Shown: positions 8,082-15,456, counted from the stretch's first letter. The stretch: DNA of 16,908 bases from JAZDMK01 sp043800975 (GCA_043800975.1 JAZDMK010000111.1:1-16908); one strand, 5' to 3'. The notes: generated by a model not told the origin, from the letters alone. Translations and numbers: made by a program.

Positions 8082-8089
8082 TACCTTTG
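8082..8089 (+). promoter_or_regulatory. Bacteroidota -7-like box (TACCTTTG) before the signalling operon
   Basis: TACCTTTG matches the TAnnTTTG consensus and is followed by C, as is common in this phylum. It lies 80 bases before the kinase start at 8170, giving a transcript leader of roughly 70 bases that contains a short open reading frame (8117-8167). It sits in the 257-base divergent region. Its -33 region is weak. Confidence 0.55.
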
Positions 8090-8116
8090 CTATATCCGGT
8101 TGAGGGGATTTAATAA

Positions 8117-8167
8117 ATGCAGAAGGATTTCCGGAATTTTATAAAAAAACTTACTATCAATTCTTAA
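8117..8167 (+). CDS. Possible 16-codon leader ORF before the PAS kinase
   Basis: ATG 8117 opens a 16-codon frame (MQKDFRNFIKKLTINS) that ends in TAA at 8165-8167, two bases before the kinase ATG at 8170 and in a different frame. It lies inside the predicted leader of the kinase transcript. Such an arrangement could couple translation of the kinase to that of the small peptide. Short frames arise easily by chance in A/T-rich DNA, and there is no independent support for translation. Confidence 0.25.
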   Translation: MQKDFRNFIKKLTINS

Positions 8168-8169
8168 TA

Positions 8170-11100
8170 ATGTTTAAGTTTTCAGGCAAATCCATACAGG
8201 AAGTTTTAAATTCTATCCATGATGCATTATTTATTCATGATGGAGAAACCGGCAGTATCGTTTTTGTGAACCAACGAATGTGCGAGCTTTACAACTGCAC
8301 AGTAGGGCAAGCACTAGGCATTTCGCCTGACGCAACCAGTCTGGGCACATCCCCTTATAGCAAAAAAGAAGCTTATGAGTGGTTGCAAAAAGCCATTCAC
8401 GAAGGCGAACAGCAATTTGAGTGGATCGCTCGAAAATTTACCGGGGAAACTTTCTGGACTGAAGTTGTTTTGCGTTCTACAGAAATCGAAAACAAAAAAT
8501 ACATAATCTCTGTTGTACGTGACATTACCGAAAGAAAAAATGCCGAACTGGAAAAACAAAAAACAGTTTCGCAGTTAAATGCAATTTTAGATTCAAGTAC
8601 AACAGCAATTGGTATTATTGATTATAACGGGGTTTTCAAAGGTGGAAATAAAGCTTTGTTATTACGATGGGGAAAGACAAAGGAGGAAATGATTGGCCGG
8701 TCCGCCCGTGAAATTTTACCTCCCGAGATATTTGAAAGCCGTTTGAAAAAAGTACGTGATGTAATTCATTCTAAAAAAGGAATTTCCTTTGTTGATGGAT
8801 TTAACGAACACTGGTTTGAAGTCAGCATTTCACCAGTCGTTGAGCCCGATGACAGGGTGCTTTCTGTTTCTATGTTTTCGCAGGATATAACAGAAAAAAA
8901 ACTTGCTGACTTAAAACTTCAGGAAGAAAGAGACAACGTTGTAAGTGTATTGGAATCCATGTCAGATGCTTTTGTTTCGATTGATAAAAATTGGTGCTTT
9001 GCATACATGAATCCCTTGGCTGGAAAGATATTCAATTGCGACCCCCTTGAAATTATCGGGACAAAAATTCAAAAATTATTTCCCAAAAAAGAGGGCCGAT
9101 TTTTTTTGATTCACTATAAAAAAGCGGTACGGGAGCAGAAGCCCGTTAATATTGAAGAATTTTATCCGCCACTTAACAAGTGGTTTGAAAACAGAATTTT
9201 TCCTGCTAAAAACGGACTGACTATTTTTTTTCAGGATATCACACAAAGAAAAAACGCTGAAATTGCTTTGCGCGAAAGTGAAGAACGATTCCGCATTTTG
9301 ATTGAACAAGCAGCCGATGGAATTTATCTGGGCGATACTGTCGGGAATTTTATTGGTGTTAATTCTATTGGTGTTGAAATTACAGGTTACAGCAGGGAAG
9401 AGTTGCTTACAATGAACATGGGAGACTTGTTCACCGAAGAAGAAAAGAAAAGAACACCTCTTAGGTACGACCTGCTAATAGCCGGCAACGTAATTATCAA
9501 CGAACGTGCATTATTACGGAAAGATGGTTCTACGCGGTTTGTAGAAATGCACACGAAGATGATGCCTGACAAAACTTATCAGTCGATTTTCAGGGATATA
9601 ACAGAAAGAAAAAAAGCAGAAGCCGCAATGAAAGAATCGGAGGCTTATTACAGAACTATTTTTGAGAATACCGGTACCGCAACGGTTATCATTGAAGAAG
9701 ACACTGTCATTTCGCTGGCAAATTCCAAATTTGAGGAATTGTCCGGATATAAAAAAGAAGAGATCGAAGGCAAGCTAAGTTGGACGTTTTTCGTTGTAAA
9801 GGATGACCTCGAAAGAATGACAGAAATGCATAAAAAGAGAAGAGCAGAAAACTCAGATATTCCCAAAAGTTATGAATTCCGTTTCTCTGACAAGTCTGGC
9901 CATATAAAAAATATACTTCTGTCTATTGATATCATTGCTGGAACCAAACGAAGTGTTGCTTCTCTGCTTGATATTACTGACCGGAAACAGTCGGAGAAAG
10001 CATTGTCGGATGCGGCCAATCAATGGAAAAGCACATTTGACGCAGTCAGTGATGGTGTAAGTATTCTTGATAATAATCAGAATATTCTGCTCTGTAATAA
10101 AGCCATGTATGATTTGTTTCAAAAAAATGAAGAGGAAATCATAGGCAGAAAATGTTGGGAAGTTGTTCATGGAACTGAACTTCCGATTACAGAATGCCCT
10201 GTTAAAAGGATGCGAATTTCTAAACTTCGCGAAAGCATGGAACTGAAGCTCCACGACAGGTGGCTTGATGTAACGATAGACCCTGTTTTTGATTCGAAGA
10301 ATAATATAACAGCTGCTGTTCATATTGTAAGAGATATAACTGAGAGAAAAAAAGCAGAAAGAGACCTCGTGGAAAGCGAAGAGAAATACCGCACTCTTAT
10401 TGAATCCGCTACTGACAGTATCATGATTATCCAAAATGGAATTATAAAATTTGTAAACAAAATACTTGTTGATATTTCCGGATATTCTCTGATTGATTTG
10501 ATAGGTCAGCCTTTCATTAATTTTGTTGTTGAACGTGATCGTCCGTTAATTAAAGATTATTATACACAACGATTGAATGGGATTAATGCACCTGTGGGCT
10601 ATGAAGCGCGAGCGATCATGAAAAACGGAAAAGAAATTCCGATAGAAATTAGTGCTTCCGTTTTCAATTTCCTGGGCGAAAAAGCTGAACTCGTATTCCT
10701 GAGAGACATTACCGAACGAAAAGAAATTGAAGCCCGGATTATAAAGATAAATGAAGAACTGGAAGAGCGGGTACAGCAAAGAACAAAACAACTGGAAGAC
10801 GCAAACAAGGAACTGGAAGCATTTTCCTATTCTGTTTCCCACGACCTTCGCGCGCCACTTCGCGCCATCAGCGGATTTACAAAAATTCTTTCCGAAGATT
10901 ATGCTGAAAAAATTGAGAATGACGGACAACGGATTTGTAATGTCATCTTGAATGAAACGCAGCGAATGGGTCAATTGATCGATGATTTGCTTACTTTCTC
11001 CCGCTTAAGCCGTACGGCCATGCAATCGGAACCTGTTGACATGAAAAAGCTTGCGCAGCATGCTTTTAAAGAAATATCAGATCAGAATAAAGAAATGAAA

Positions 11101-11472
11101 ATTGAATTTATTCTGTCTGACATTCCTTCGGTCAGGGCTGACAGTGCATTGTTAAGACAAGTATGGGTTAATCTGATTTCGAATGCAGTTAAGTTTTCTT
11201 CCAAAAAAGAATCATCAAGAATTGAAGTAGGATTTTATGAAGAAAAAAACGAAACAATCTTTTTTGTTAAAGATAACGGAGCAGGCTTCGACATGAAATA
11301 TGCCGATAAATTATTTGGTGTTTTTCAACGTTTGCACGCATTGAGCGAATTTCAGGGAACCGGCGTGGGACTTGCCATTGTTCAACGTATCATTCACCGC
11401 CACAATGGACGTGTTTGGGCAGAAGGTGTAACCGGAAAGGGAGCTATTTTTTATTTCTCATTACCAAAATAA
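8170..11472 (+). CDS. Soluble sensor histidine kinase with seven PAS domains
   Basis: 1100 aa with no signal peptide or membrane segment, so predicted cytoplasmic. Seven PAS domains occupy about residues 10-120, 135-241, 257-358, 373-478, 494-603, 618-724 and 738-848. Each ends in a DIT-[ED]RK-type motif that leads by a short helix into the next. A coiled coil (850-885) precedes the HisKA box, SYSVSHDLRAPLRAISGF, with phospho-acceptor His891. The HATPase domain has an N box (NLISNAVKF, Asn1005), G1 (DNGAGF, 1035-1040), F (VFQRLH) and G2 (GTGVGLAI, 1063-1070), so the kinase looks fully active. PAS 6 has a CWEVVHG...CP motif that may bind metal or sense redox. The cofactors and signals of the other PAS domains cannot be read from sequence. 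It is the first gene of a three-gene operon, 8 bases before the receiver protein, which is a likely phosphoryl acceptor. Confidence 0.95.
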   Translation: MFKFSGKSIQEVLNSIHDALFIHDGETGSIVFVNQRMCELYNCTVGQALGISPDATSLGTSPYSKKEAYEWLQKAIHEGEQQFEWIARKFTGETFWTEVVLRSTEIENKKYIISVVRDITERKNAELEKQKTVSQLNAILDSSTTAIGIIDYNGVFKGGNKALLLRWGKTKEEMIGRSAREILPPEIFESRLKKVRDVIHSKKGISFVDGFNEHWFEVSISPVVEPDDRVLSVSMFSQDITEKKLADLKLQEERDNVVSVLESMSDAFVSIDKNWCFAYMNPLAGKIFNCDPLEIIGTKIQKLFPKKEGRFFLIHYKKAVREQKPVNIEEFYPPLNKWFENRIFPAKNGLTIFFQDITQRKNAEIALRESEERFRILIEQAADGIYLGDTVGNFIGVNSIGVEITGYSREELLTMNMGDLFTEEEKKRTPLRYDLLIAGNVIINERALLRKDGSTRFVEMHTKMMPDKTYQSIFRDITERKKAEAAMKESEAYYRTIFENTGTATVIIEEDTVISLANSKFEELSGYKKEEIEGKLSWTFFVVKDDLERMTEMHKKRRAENSDIPKSYEFRFSDKSGHIKNILLSIDIIAGTKRSVASLLDITDRKQSEKALSDAANQWKSTFDAVSDGVSILDNNQNILLCNKAMYDLFQKNEEEIIGRKCWEVVHGTELPITECPVKRMRISKLRESMELKLHDRWLDVTIDPVFDSKNNITAAVHIVRDITERKKAERDLVESEEKYRTLIESATDSIMIIQNGIIKFVNKILVDISGYSLIDLIGQPFINFVVERDRPLIKDYYTQRLNGINAPVGYEARAIMKNGKEIPIEISASVFNFLGEKAELVFLRDITERKEIEARIIKINEELEERVQQRTKQLEDANKELEAFSYSVSHDLRAPLRAISGFTKILSEDYAEKIENDGQRICNVILNETQRMGQLIDDLLTFSRLSRTAMQSEPVDMKKLAQHAFKEISDQNKEMKIEFILSDIPSVRADSALLRQVWVNLISNAVKFSSKKESSRIEVGFYEEKNETIFFVKDNGAGFDMKYADKLFGVFQRLHALSEFQGTGVGLAIVQRIIHRHNGRVWAEGVTGKGAIFYFSLPK

Positions 11473-11480
11473 AAATCACA

Positions 11481-11921
11481 ATGGAAAACTTTTGTACAGC
11501 AGACATACTTTTAGTGGAAGACAATCCGCAGGATGTAGAATTGACTTTACGAACACTTGAAAAAAACCATCTGGCAAATCAGGTTTTTGTTGTCACAGAT
11601 GGTGAAGAAGCGCTTGATTTTCTTTTCTGCAGGGCTAAATTTGTGCAAAGGGAACCTCGTTCACCCAAGGTAATTTTTCTGGATATTAAACTCCCAAAAG
11701 TTAACGGACTTGAAGTTTTAAAAATTATCAAACAGGATAAACGCTTACGAAATACACCTGTCGTAATGCTGACCTCTTCAGCTGAAGATCCTGATGTGCA
11801 GGCCGCTTATCAACTAGGTGCAAACAGTTATGTTGTAAAACCTGTAGATTTCAGAATCTTTGCTGAAACTATTATCAATCTTGGTCTATACTGGCTAGTC
11901 GTTAATCAATCCCCCAAATAA
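11481..11921 (+). CDS. Stand-alone response regulator (Rcp1-like receiver domain)
   Basis: 146 aa from ATG 11481. The frame is open further upstream to a TTG, but that would overlap the kinase gene. The protein is a single receiver domain: acidic pocket Glu13-Asp14 (LLVEDNPQD), phospho-acceptor Asp68 (FLDIKLPKVNG), Thr98-Ser99 (MLTSS) and Lys120 (VVKPVD). The insertion after helix 2 (DFLFCRAKF) and the LPKVNGLEVL motif resemble the small receivers that pair with phytochrome-type and multi-PAS kinases, such as Rcp1 and CheY-like proteins. There is no output domain, so it should act by passing phosphate on or by binding a partner. It lies between two kinases in one operon, 8 bases after the first and 6 before the second, and is a plausible shuttle between them. 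Confidence 0.93.
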   Translation: MENFCTADILLVEDNPQDVELTLRTLEKNHLANQVFVVTDGEEALDFLFCRAKFVQREPRSPKVIFLDIKLPKVNGLEVLKIIKQDKRLRNTPVVMLTSSAEDPDVQAAYQLGANSYVVKPVDFRIFAETIINLGLYWLVVNQSPK

Positions 11922-11927
11922 ACCACC

Positions 11928-13478
11928 ATGAATTTGCCTATAAAAATACTAATCGTTGATGACCAGACTAATGATGTGGAGCTGGCCAAACGTGAAATAA
12001 AACAGGTATTCGATTCCTGCGAATTTGCAAGTACTGAAACGAAAGAAGAATATTTATCGCTTCTTAAGATGTTTCAACCCGACATCGTTATTTCGGATTA
12101 CAGCATGCCCCATTTTGACGGATTGTCCGTTATTAAACTTACACATGAGAATGCGCCTCTTGTTCCTGTCATTATTTTCACTGGGTCGATTGATGAGGAA
12201 ACAGCAGCCGACAGTGTGAAAGCCGGGGCGGTTGATTATGTAATTAAAGAAAACATAAAACGATTGCGTCAGTCTGTAAAAAACGCCTTGGAGATAAAAC
12301 AGATGTGGATCGAGCGTATCGTTGCAGAAGATAAACTGAGGGCAAGTGAAGAGAGATACCGCCTGATTTCATCTGTTACAAGCGATTATATGTTTTCAAC
12401 GATGATCATTCAGGATGGGTCGCTTGATCTTAACTGGGTAGCAGGCGCTTTCGAATCCATTACCGGATATAATTATGATGAATACCATAGCCGGGGCGGT
12501 TGGAGAGCCGTTTTGCATCCGGATGATCTTGGCAAAGACGACCAGGATTTGAAGGATTTGAAAAACAATAAAAAAGTCGTTTCTGAAATTCGCACGATTA
12601 ATAAAAACGGAAGTGTTGTATGGGTGAAAGTTTATGCACATCCCCTATGGGACCCTGTTCGCAATACCCTCATTGGAATATATGGAGCTGTTCAGAATAT
12701 CACCCCCCAAAAACTAGCAGAAGAAAAAATCCTTCGCTTCAATCAGGAACTTGAAAGTCTTATCAAAGAAAGAACATCTGAGCTTGAGAAAACAAATCAT
12801 ATTCTTGAAATTGAAATTTCCGAAAGAAAAAAAGCGGAAGAATTAATCAAACTACAACTACGCGAAAAAGAAATCCTGCTGAAAGAAATTCACCATCGGG
12901 TGAAAAACAACATGCAATCGATCGTAAGTATTCTGAATCTGCAAATGACGATTACAAAAAATGAACAGTTAAATGAAATATTAAAAGACAGTCAAAGCCG
13001 CATCAACACAATGTCGCTGATACACGAAAAATTGTATCAGACTAAAAACTTTTCGAATATTGATTTTGCTGATTACATCAACAATCTGTTCCGTTATCTT
13101 TTTCTTTCCTTTTCTGCACCTGAGCAGAATGTGAAGTTTGATATAGATGCGGAATCTTTTCAGATGGAAATCGACACATCCATTTCTCTGGGTTTAATTG
13201 CAAATGAACTTGTTTCGAATGCTTTTAAATATGCATTTAAAGGAAAAACCAGCAGTTCAATTAAAGTGATTTTAAAGAAGCATGATAATGACAATCTTCT
13301 TTTCTCAATCACTGATAATGGCGTGGGTCTTCCAGCAAATTTCAATTTCCGTCAGTCGAAAAGTCTGGGTCTTCAACTGGTCTGTTTACTGACCGAACAG
13401 TTGCAGGGTACAATTGATGTAACCAGCTCTGACAAAGGAACTGCATATACAATTATTTTTCCTGAGCATAAGGAATGA
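11928..13478 (+). CDS. Receiver-PAS-HisKA_2 histidine kinase
   Basis: 516 aa, soluble. Residues 1-125 are a receiver domain with Asp11-Asp12, phospho-acceptor Asp57 (VISDYSMPHFDG), Thr85 (FTGS) and Lys107 (VIKEN). Residues about 143-258 are a PAS_3-type domain (FESITGYNYDEY, VLHPDDL, IRTINKNGS, AVQNIT). A coiled coil follows (262-318). The dimerisation and phospho-transfer region is HisKA_2 type, LLKEIHHRVKNNMQSIVSIL, with His322/His323, the family used by PdtaS-like and HWE-related kinases. The HATPase part has NELVSNAFKYAF (426-437), DNGVGLP (463-469) and SLGLQLV (479-485). An N-terminal receiver on a kinase suggests that its activity is set by phosphorylation from another kinase, most simply the seven-PAS protein encoded two genes upstream. 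It is the last gene of the operon. No output domain is present. Confidence 0.94.
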   Translation: MNLPIKILIVDDQTNDVELAKREIKQVFDSCEFASTETKEEYLSLLKMFQPDIVISDYSMPHFDGLSVIKLTHENAPLVPVIIFTGSIDEETAADSVKAGAVDYVIKENIKRLRQSVKNALEIKQMWIERIVAEDKLRASEERYRLISSVTSDYMFSTMIIQDGSLDLNWVAGAFESITGYNYDEYHSRGGWRAVLHPDDLGKDDQDLKDLKNNKKVVSEIRTINKNGSVVWVKVYAHPLWDPVRNTLIGIYGAVQNITPQKLAEEKILRFNQELESLIKERTSELEKTNHILEIEISERKKAEELIKLQLREKEILLKEIHHRVKNNMQSIVSILNLQMTITKNEQLNEILKDSQSRINTMSLIHEKLYQTKNFSNIDFADYINNLFRYLFLSFSAPEQNVKFDIDAESFQMEIDTSISLGLIANELVSNAFKYAFKGKTSSSIKVILKKHDNDNLLFSITDNGVGLPANFNFRQSKSLGLQLVCLLTEQLQGTIDVTSSDKGTAYTIIFPEHKE

Positions 13479-13502
13479 TTCAGAATTCCTTTTAAATTTT
13501 TT
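13470..13502 (+). terminator. Weak hairpin and T-rich tail after the signalling operon
   Basis: AAGGAAT (13470-13476) pairs with ATTCCTT (13485-13491) around an 8-base loop, followed by TTAAATTTTTTAG. The stem overlaps the stop codon and is A/T-rich, so termination here would be inefficient. Confidence 0.35.
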
Positions 13503-13634
13503 AGATAATTTATCCAACTTCTAAATATCCGTATTTATACCCAGTAGTAGGCATTAATACCTGAAATTTATTAATTATCCACATTTTATTTTTTCATTGC
13601 CGTAATTAATACTGATGCATGAGGGGTGTCTGAT

Positions 13635-13664
13635 TTTGCAATTTTACATTAAATCAATTGCAAA
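13635..13664. repeat. 9-bp inverted repeat before the small T9SS protein
   Basis: TTTGCAATT (13635-13643) and its exact reverse complement AATTGCAAA (13656-13664) are separated by 12 bases, with centres 21 bases apart (about two helical turns). The dyad ends 18 bases before ATG 13683, so it could be an operator or a leader hairpin. The rest of the 204-base gap 13479-13682 is A/T-rich with no gene and no good TAnnTTTG box. Confidence 0.4.
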
Positions 13665-13682
13665 TATTTAAACAACGCTCCC

Positions 13683-14450
13683 ATGAAAACACAAATCAAT
13701 TTTTCGAACTTTAAAAGAGGACTTTTCTTTATTGCGATTTGCCTCTTAAGCATGAGCATATCTGCTCAGAATACTGTATCAGGAACCAGCAAAAAAAGCG
13801 ATGATGCTCTCTCATCATTGAAAATAAATTCAAATGCAAATGTTGTTAATATACATTCATTAAACATCCTTGAAGATTTACCCATGGAAATTTCAGTGTT
13901 TTACAGTAATTGTAATCCCGATAATACAATAACTGTAAGTTGGAATACCACATCTGAACCAACCGGAATTTATTACCTGCTATATAAAAGTTCCGATCTT
14001 GCTTCCTGGACGATGATTGATACAATTCACAGTGTAGATTGCGGAACCAACCCACATCTTTACAGTTATTCAGATATGGAAATTAATACTTCCGAAACCT
14101 ACTATACATTAGTGGCCAACTTATATGGAGATCCCAATATGCTGAAATACCCCATGACCCTTGGATTAATTATGAATCCGCTTTGTGAAAACGCTCTCCG
14201 CGTACAACTTTCTGTATCTCCAAATCCCGTGAATGATATTGCTACTGTCAATATTAGCAATTGCAAAGAAAATGCAGATGCAGTCTTAACCTTATTCAAC
14301 GAATTTGGTTTCCCTGTAATGTCAACTACAAACGCTATAGGTGAAAACACATATTCATTTAATCTTTCAGGGCTGCCAGTCGGTCGCTACGTTATTAATG
14401 CAGTCATTGACAGAAAAGTATCATCCTCAAGTATTTTGATCAAACTCTGA
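13683..14450 (+). CDS. Small exported protein with FN3-like domain and T9SS type A sorting domain
   Basis: 255 aa. The signal peptide covers residues 1-29 (basic start, then GLFFIAICLLSMSISAQ). Residues about 30-65 are a Ser/Asn-rich linker. Residues 67-165 look like one FN3-type beta-sandwich (NTITVSWNTTSE, YYLLYKSSDLASW, SETYYTLVANL), which contains Cys77 and Cys120. Residues about 175-255 form a T9SS type A sorting domain (LSVSPNPVNDIATVNI, LTLFNEFGFPVM, LSGLPVGRYVINAV, final ILIKL). This sorting domain is of a different subtype from the three WKKV-ending ones at 376-7912, so the gene is not a copy of that run. No enzymatic motif is visible and the function is unknown. It lies alone between the kinase operon and a strong terminator, with a dyad just upstream. 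Confidence 0.88.
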   Translation: MKTQINFSNFKRGLFFIAICLLSMSISAQNTVSGTSKKSDDALSSLKINSNANVVNIHSLNILEDLPMEISVFYSNCNPDNTITVSWNTTSEPTGIYYLLYKSSDLASWTMIDTIHSVDCGTNPHLYSYSDMEINTSETYYTLVANLYGDPNMLKYPMTLGLIMNPLCENALRVQLSVSPNPVNDIATVNISNCKENADAVLTLFNEFGFPVMSTTNAIGENTYSFNLSGLPVGRYVINAVIDRKVSSSSILIKL

Positions 14451-14490
14451 TAACTAGCTTTACATATAAAATGTTGATTTTGTTTTGCGC

Positions 14491-14525
14491 AGAAAAGCCG
14501 CCTGTTGGTGGCTTTTCTTTTTATT
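14491..14525 (+). terminator. Intrinsic terminator after the small T9SS protein gene
   Basis: AGAAAAGCCGCC (14491-14502) pairs with GGTGGCTTTTCT (14507-14518), a 12-bp stem with one G-U pair and a TGTT loop, followed by TTTTTATT. It is 40 bases after the stop at 14450 and typical of a rho-independent terminator. Confidence 0.85.
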
Positions 14526-14537
14526 ATCCCTTAAAGC

Positions 14538-14560
14538 AAAAAAGGCGGCAATTTGCCGCC
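14538..14560 (-). terminator. Intrinsic terminator of ssb
   Basis: Read on the minus strand, GGCGGCA and TGCCGCC form a perfect 7-bp G/C-rich stem with a 3-base loop, followed directly by six T. It lies 42 bases after the ssb stop and faces the plus-strand terminator at 14491-14525, which insulates the two convergent genes. Confidence 0.85.
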
Positions 14561-14602
14561 CCATGCATCAGGAAAGTTAACCCATTTATCCTGATTACAG
14601 CG

Positions 14603-14935
14603 TTATTCCTTTACCACATCTATCGTGCGGGCAACCACTTCAACAATGCTGTGCTGCACACCATCTTTATCAACCCATTTACGCTGCGAGAGGCGACCGT
14701 TCACACTTACGCGTGATCCCTTGGCGATGTCAGCATCGGTCTGGTTTTCACCACGACCCCACAAAACCACCTGGTGCCAGGTAGTATCACGCACCCACTC
14801 GCCTTTTTTATTCTGATAGTTGTTCGTGGTGGCCAGCGAAAAACGCGTCAGGCTTGTGCCATCGTTCAGGGTTTTTACTACAGGATCCATTCCTACATAA
14901 CCGTTCAGTTCTACTTTGTTAATTGTCTTTTCCAT
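14603..14935 (-). CDS. ssb: Short single-stranded DNA-binding protein
   Basis: 110 aa, one OB-fold. It opens with MEKTINKVELNGYVGMDP and shows the SSB signature order: RFSLATTNNY (31-40), GEWVRDTTWHQVVLWG (45-60), IAKGSRVSVNGRL (70-82) and a WVDKDG hairpin (87-92). Trp54, Trp60 and Trp87 are candidate stacking residues for single-stranded DNA, alongside Tyr40. It would bind ssDNA in the cytoplasm during replication, repair or recombination. The protein stops right after the OB-fold (ARTIDVVKE) and lacks the long linker and acidic DDDIPF-type tip that recruits partner proteins in classical SSB. This suggests an accessory SSB. Short forms of this type do occur in Bacteroidota. The gene is more G/C-rich than its neighbours. 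A CACCTTTG box lies upstream, a hairpin terminator downstream, and the zinc-ribbon gene is divergent. Confidence 0.93.
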   Translation of the reverse strand: MEKTINKVELNGYVGMDPVVKTLNDGTSLTRFSLATTNNYQNKKGEWVRDTTWHQVVLWGRGENQTDADIAKGSRVSVNGRLSQRKWVDKDGVQHSIVEVVARTIDVVKE

Positions 14936-14977
14936 AATACATAAATTTTAAATGAAACAAAAAATTGAAAGACGATG

Positions 14978-14985
14978 CAAAGGTG
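14978..14985 (-). promoter_or_regulatory. Probable -7 box of ssb (CACCTTTG)
   Basis: The minus strand reads CACCTTTGC, one base off TAnnTTTG, 42 bases before the ssb ATG. No good TTG is seen at -33. Confidence 0.4.
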
Positions 14986-15023
14986 CCCTGACTTAGTTTC
15001 ACGAGCCGTATAATAATTATTTG

Positions 15024-15064
15024 TATTCGTTTAATATCCGTTTGTAACCGTTTGCAAACGAATA
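15024..15064. promoter_or_regulatory. Phased CGTTTG half-site cluster with a 12-bp palindrome
   Basis: Three similar units, TATTCGTTT, TATCCGTTTG and TAACCGTTTG, place CGTTT at 15028, 15039 and 15049, at 11- and 10-base steps. The last joins an inverted copy to make the perfect palindrome CGTTTGCAAACG (15049-15060). TATTCGTTT (15024-15032) is also inverted as AAACGAATA (15056-15064). The cluster ends 6 bases before the -7 box of the zinc-ribbon gene and about 40 bases upstream of the ssb -7 box, a good place for a shared operator. Confidence 0.5.
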
Positions 15065-15070
15065 AATGTT

Positions 15071-15078
15071 TATCTTTG
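15071..15078 (+). promoter_or_regulatory. -7 box of the zinc-ribbon gene (TATCTTTG)
   Basis: TATCTTTG matches TAnnTTTG exactly and lies 18 bases before ATG 15097. A TTTG at 15051-15054 could be the -33 element, with 16 bases between (slightly short). That TTTG is part of the palindrome, so a bound repressor would block it. Confidence 0.55.
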
Positions 15079-15096
15079 AACAAATTATTCTCACCC

Positions 15097-15456
15097 ATGG
15101 AAAAAAGAAAATGCATGGAATGCGCGCAGGAAATAATCGGGCGCATCGATAAAAAATTTTGTGACGATCAGTGTCGCAATGCATACAACAACCGTTTGAA
15201 CAGCGACAGCACAAACCGCATTCGAAACATTAACGGTCTTCTGCGAAAAAACCGTCGCATTCTGTCTGCCCTTGCCCCAGACGGAAAAGGAAAAGTGCAC
15301 AAAGACAAACTGATTTCAAAAGGATTTAATCTGAACTATCACACCCACACCTATACCACACGAAAAAACGACACGTATTATTATTGCTACGATTACGGCT
15401 ACCTGCCCATTCAAGGAGATTACTACTTTATTGTGATGAGTTCGCTGGAAGAATAA
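15097..15456 (+). CDS. Conserved small zinc-ribbon protein (DUF2116-like N-terminus)
   Basis: 119 aa from ATG 15097. An in-frame TTG at 15052 lies upstream of the -7 box within the operator cluster, so it is not used. Residues 6-26 form a zinc ribbon with Cys6, Cys9, Cys22 and Cys26 (CMEC, then DKKFCDDQCRNAYNN), as in DUF2116-type ribbons. A basic helix follows (NRLNSDSTNRIRNINGLLRKNRRIL, about 32-56), then a second small domain containing KGFNLNYHTHTY and a tyrosine-rich strand pair (DTYYYCYDYGYLP). I recall the whole layout as a conserved hypothetical family widespread in Bacteroidota. The positive charge and the ribbon suggest nucleic-acid binding, but this is inference. It is divergent from ssb and may share regulation with it. 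Confidence 0.85.
   Translation: MEKRKCMECAQEIIGRIDKKFCDDQCRNAYNNRLNSDSTNRIRNINGLLRKNRRILSALAPDGKGKVHKDKLISKGFNLNYHTHTYTTRKNDTYYYCYDYGYLPIQGDYYFIVMSSLEE

Noticed and set aside
9853..10434. 193-codon open frame on the minus strand inside the multi-PAS kinase gene
   Set aside because: It is antisense to well-conserved PAS domains; its Phe/Ser/Ile-rich sequence is what reverse-complemented Lys/Glu/Asn codons give.
8515..10740. Recurring DNA strings encoding DITERKKAE in the PAS kinase
   Set aside because: They reflect the conserved linker at the end of every PAS domain and not a separate DNA repeat element.
11415..11480. TTG start that would add 22 residues to the receiver protein
   Set aside because: The extension overlaps the kinase coding region and lies before the typical receiver start; ATG 11481 follows the kinase stop by 8 bases.
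15052..15096. TTG start that would add 15 residues to the zinc-ribbon protein
   Set aside because: It lies upstream of the -7 box, within the CGTTTG cluster, so it would not be on the main transcript.
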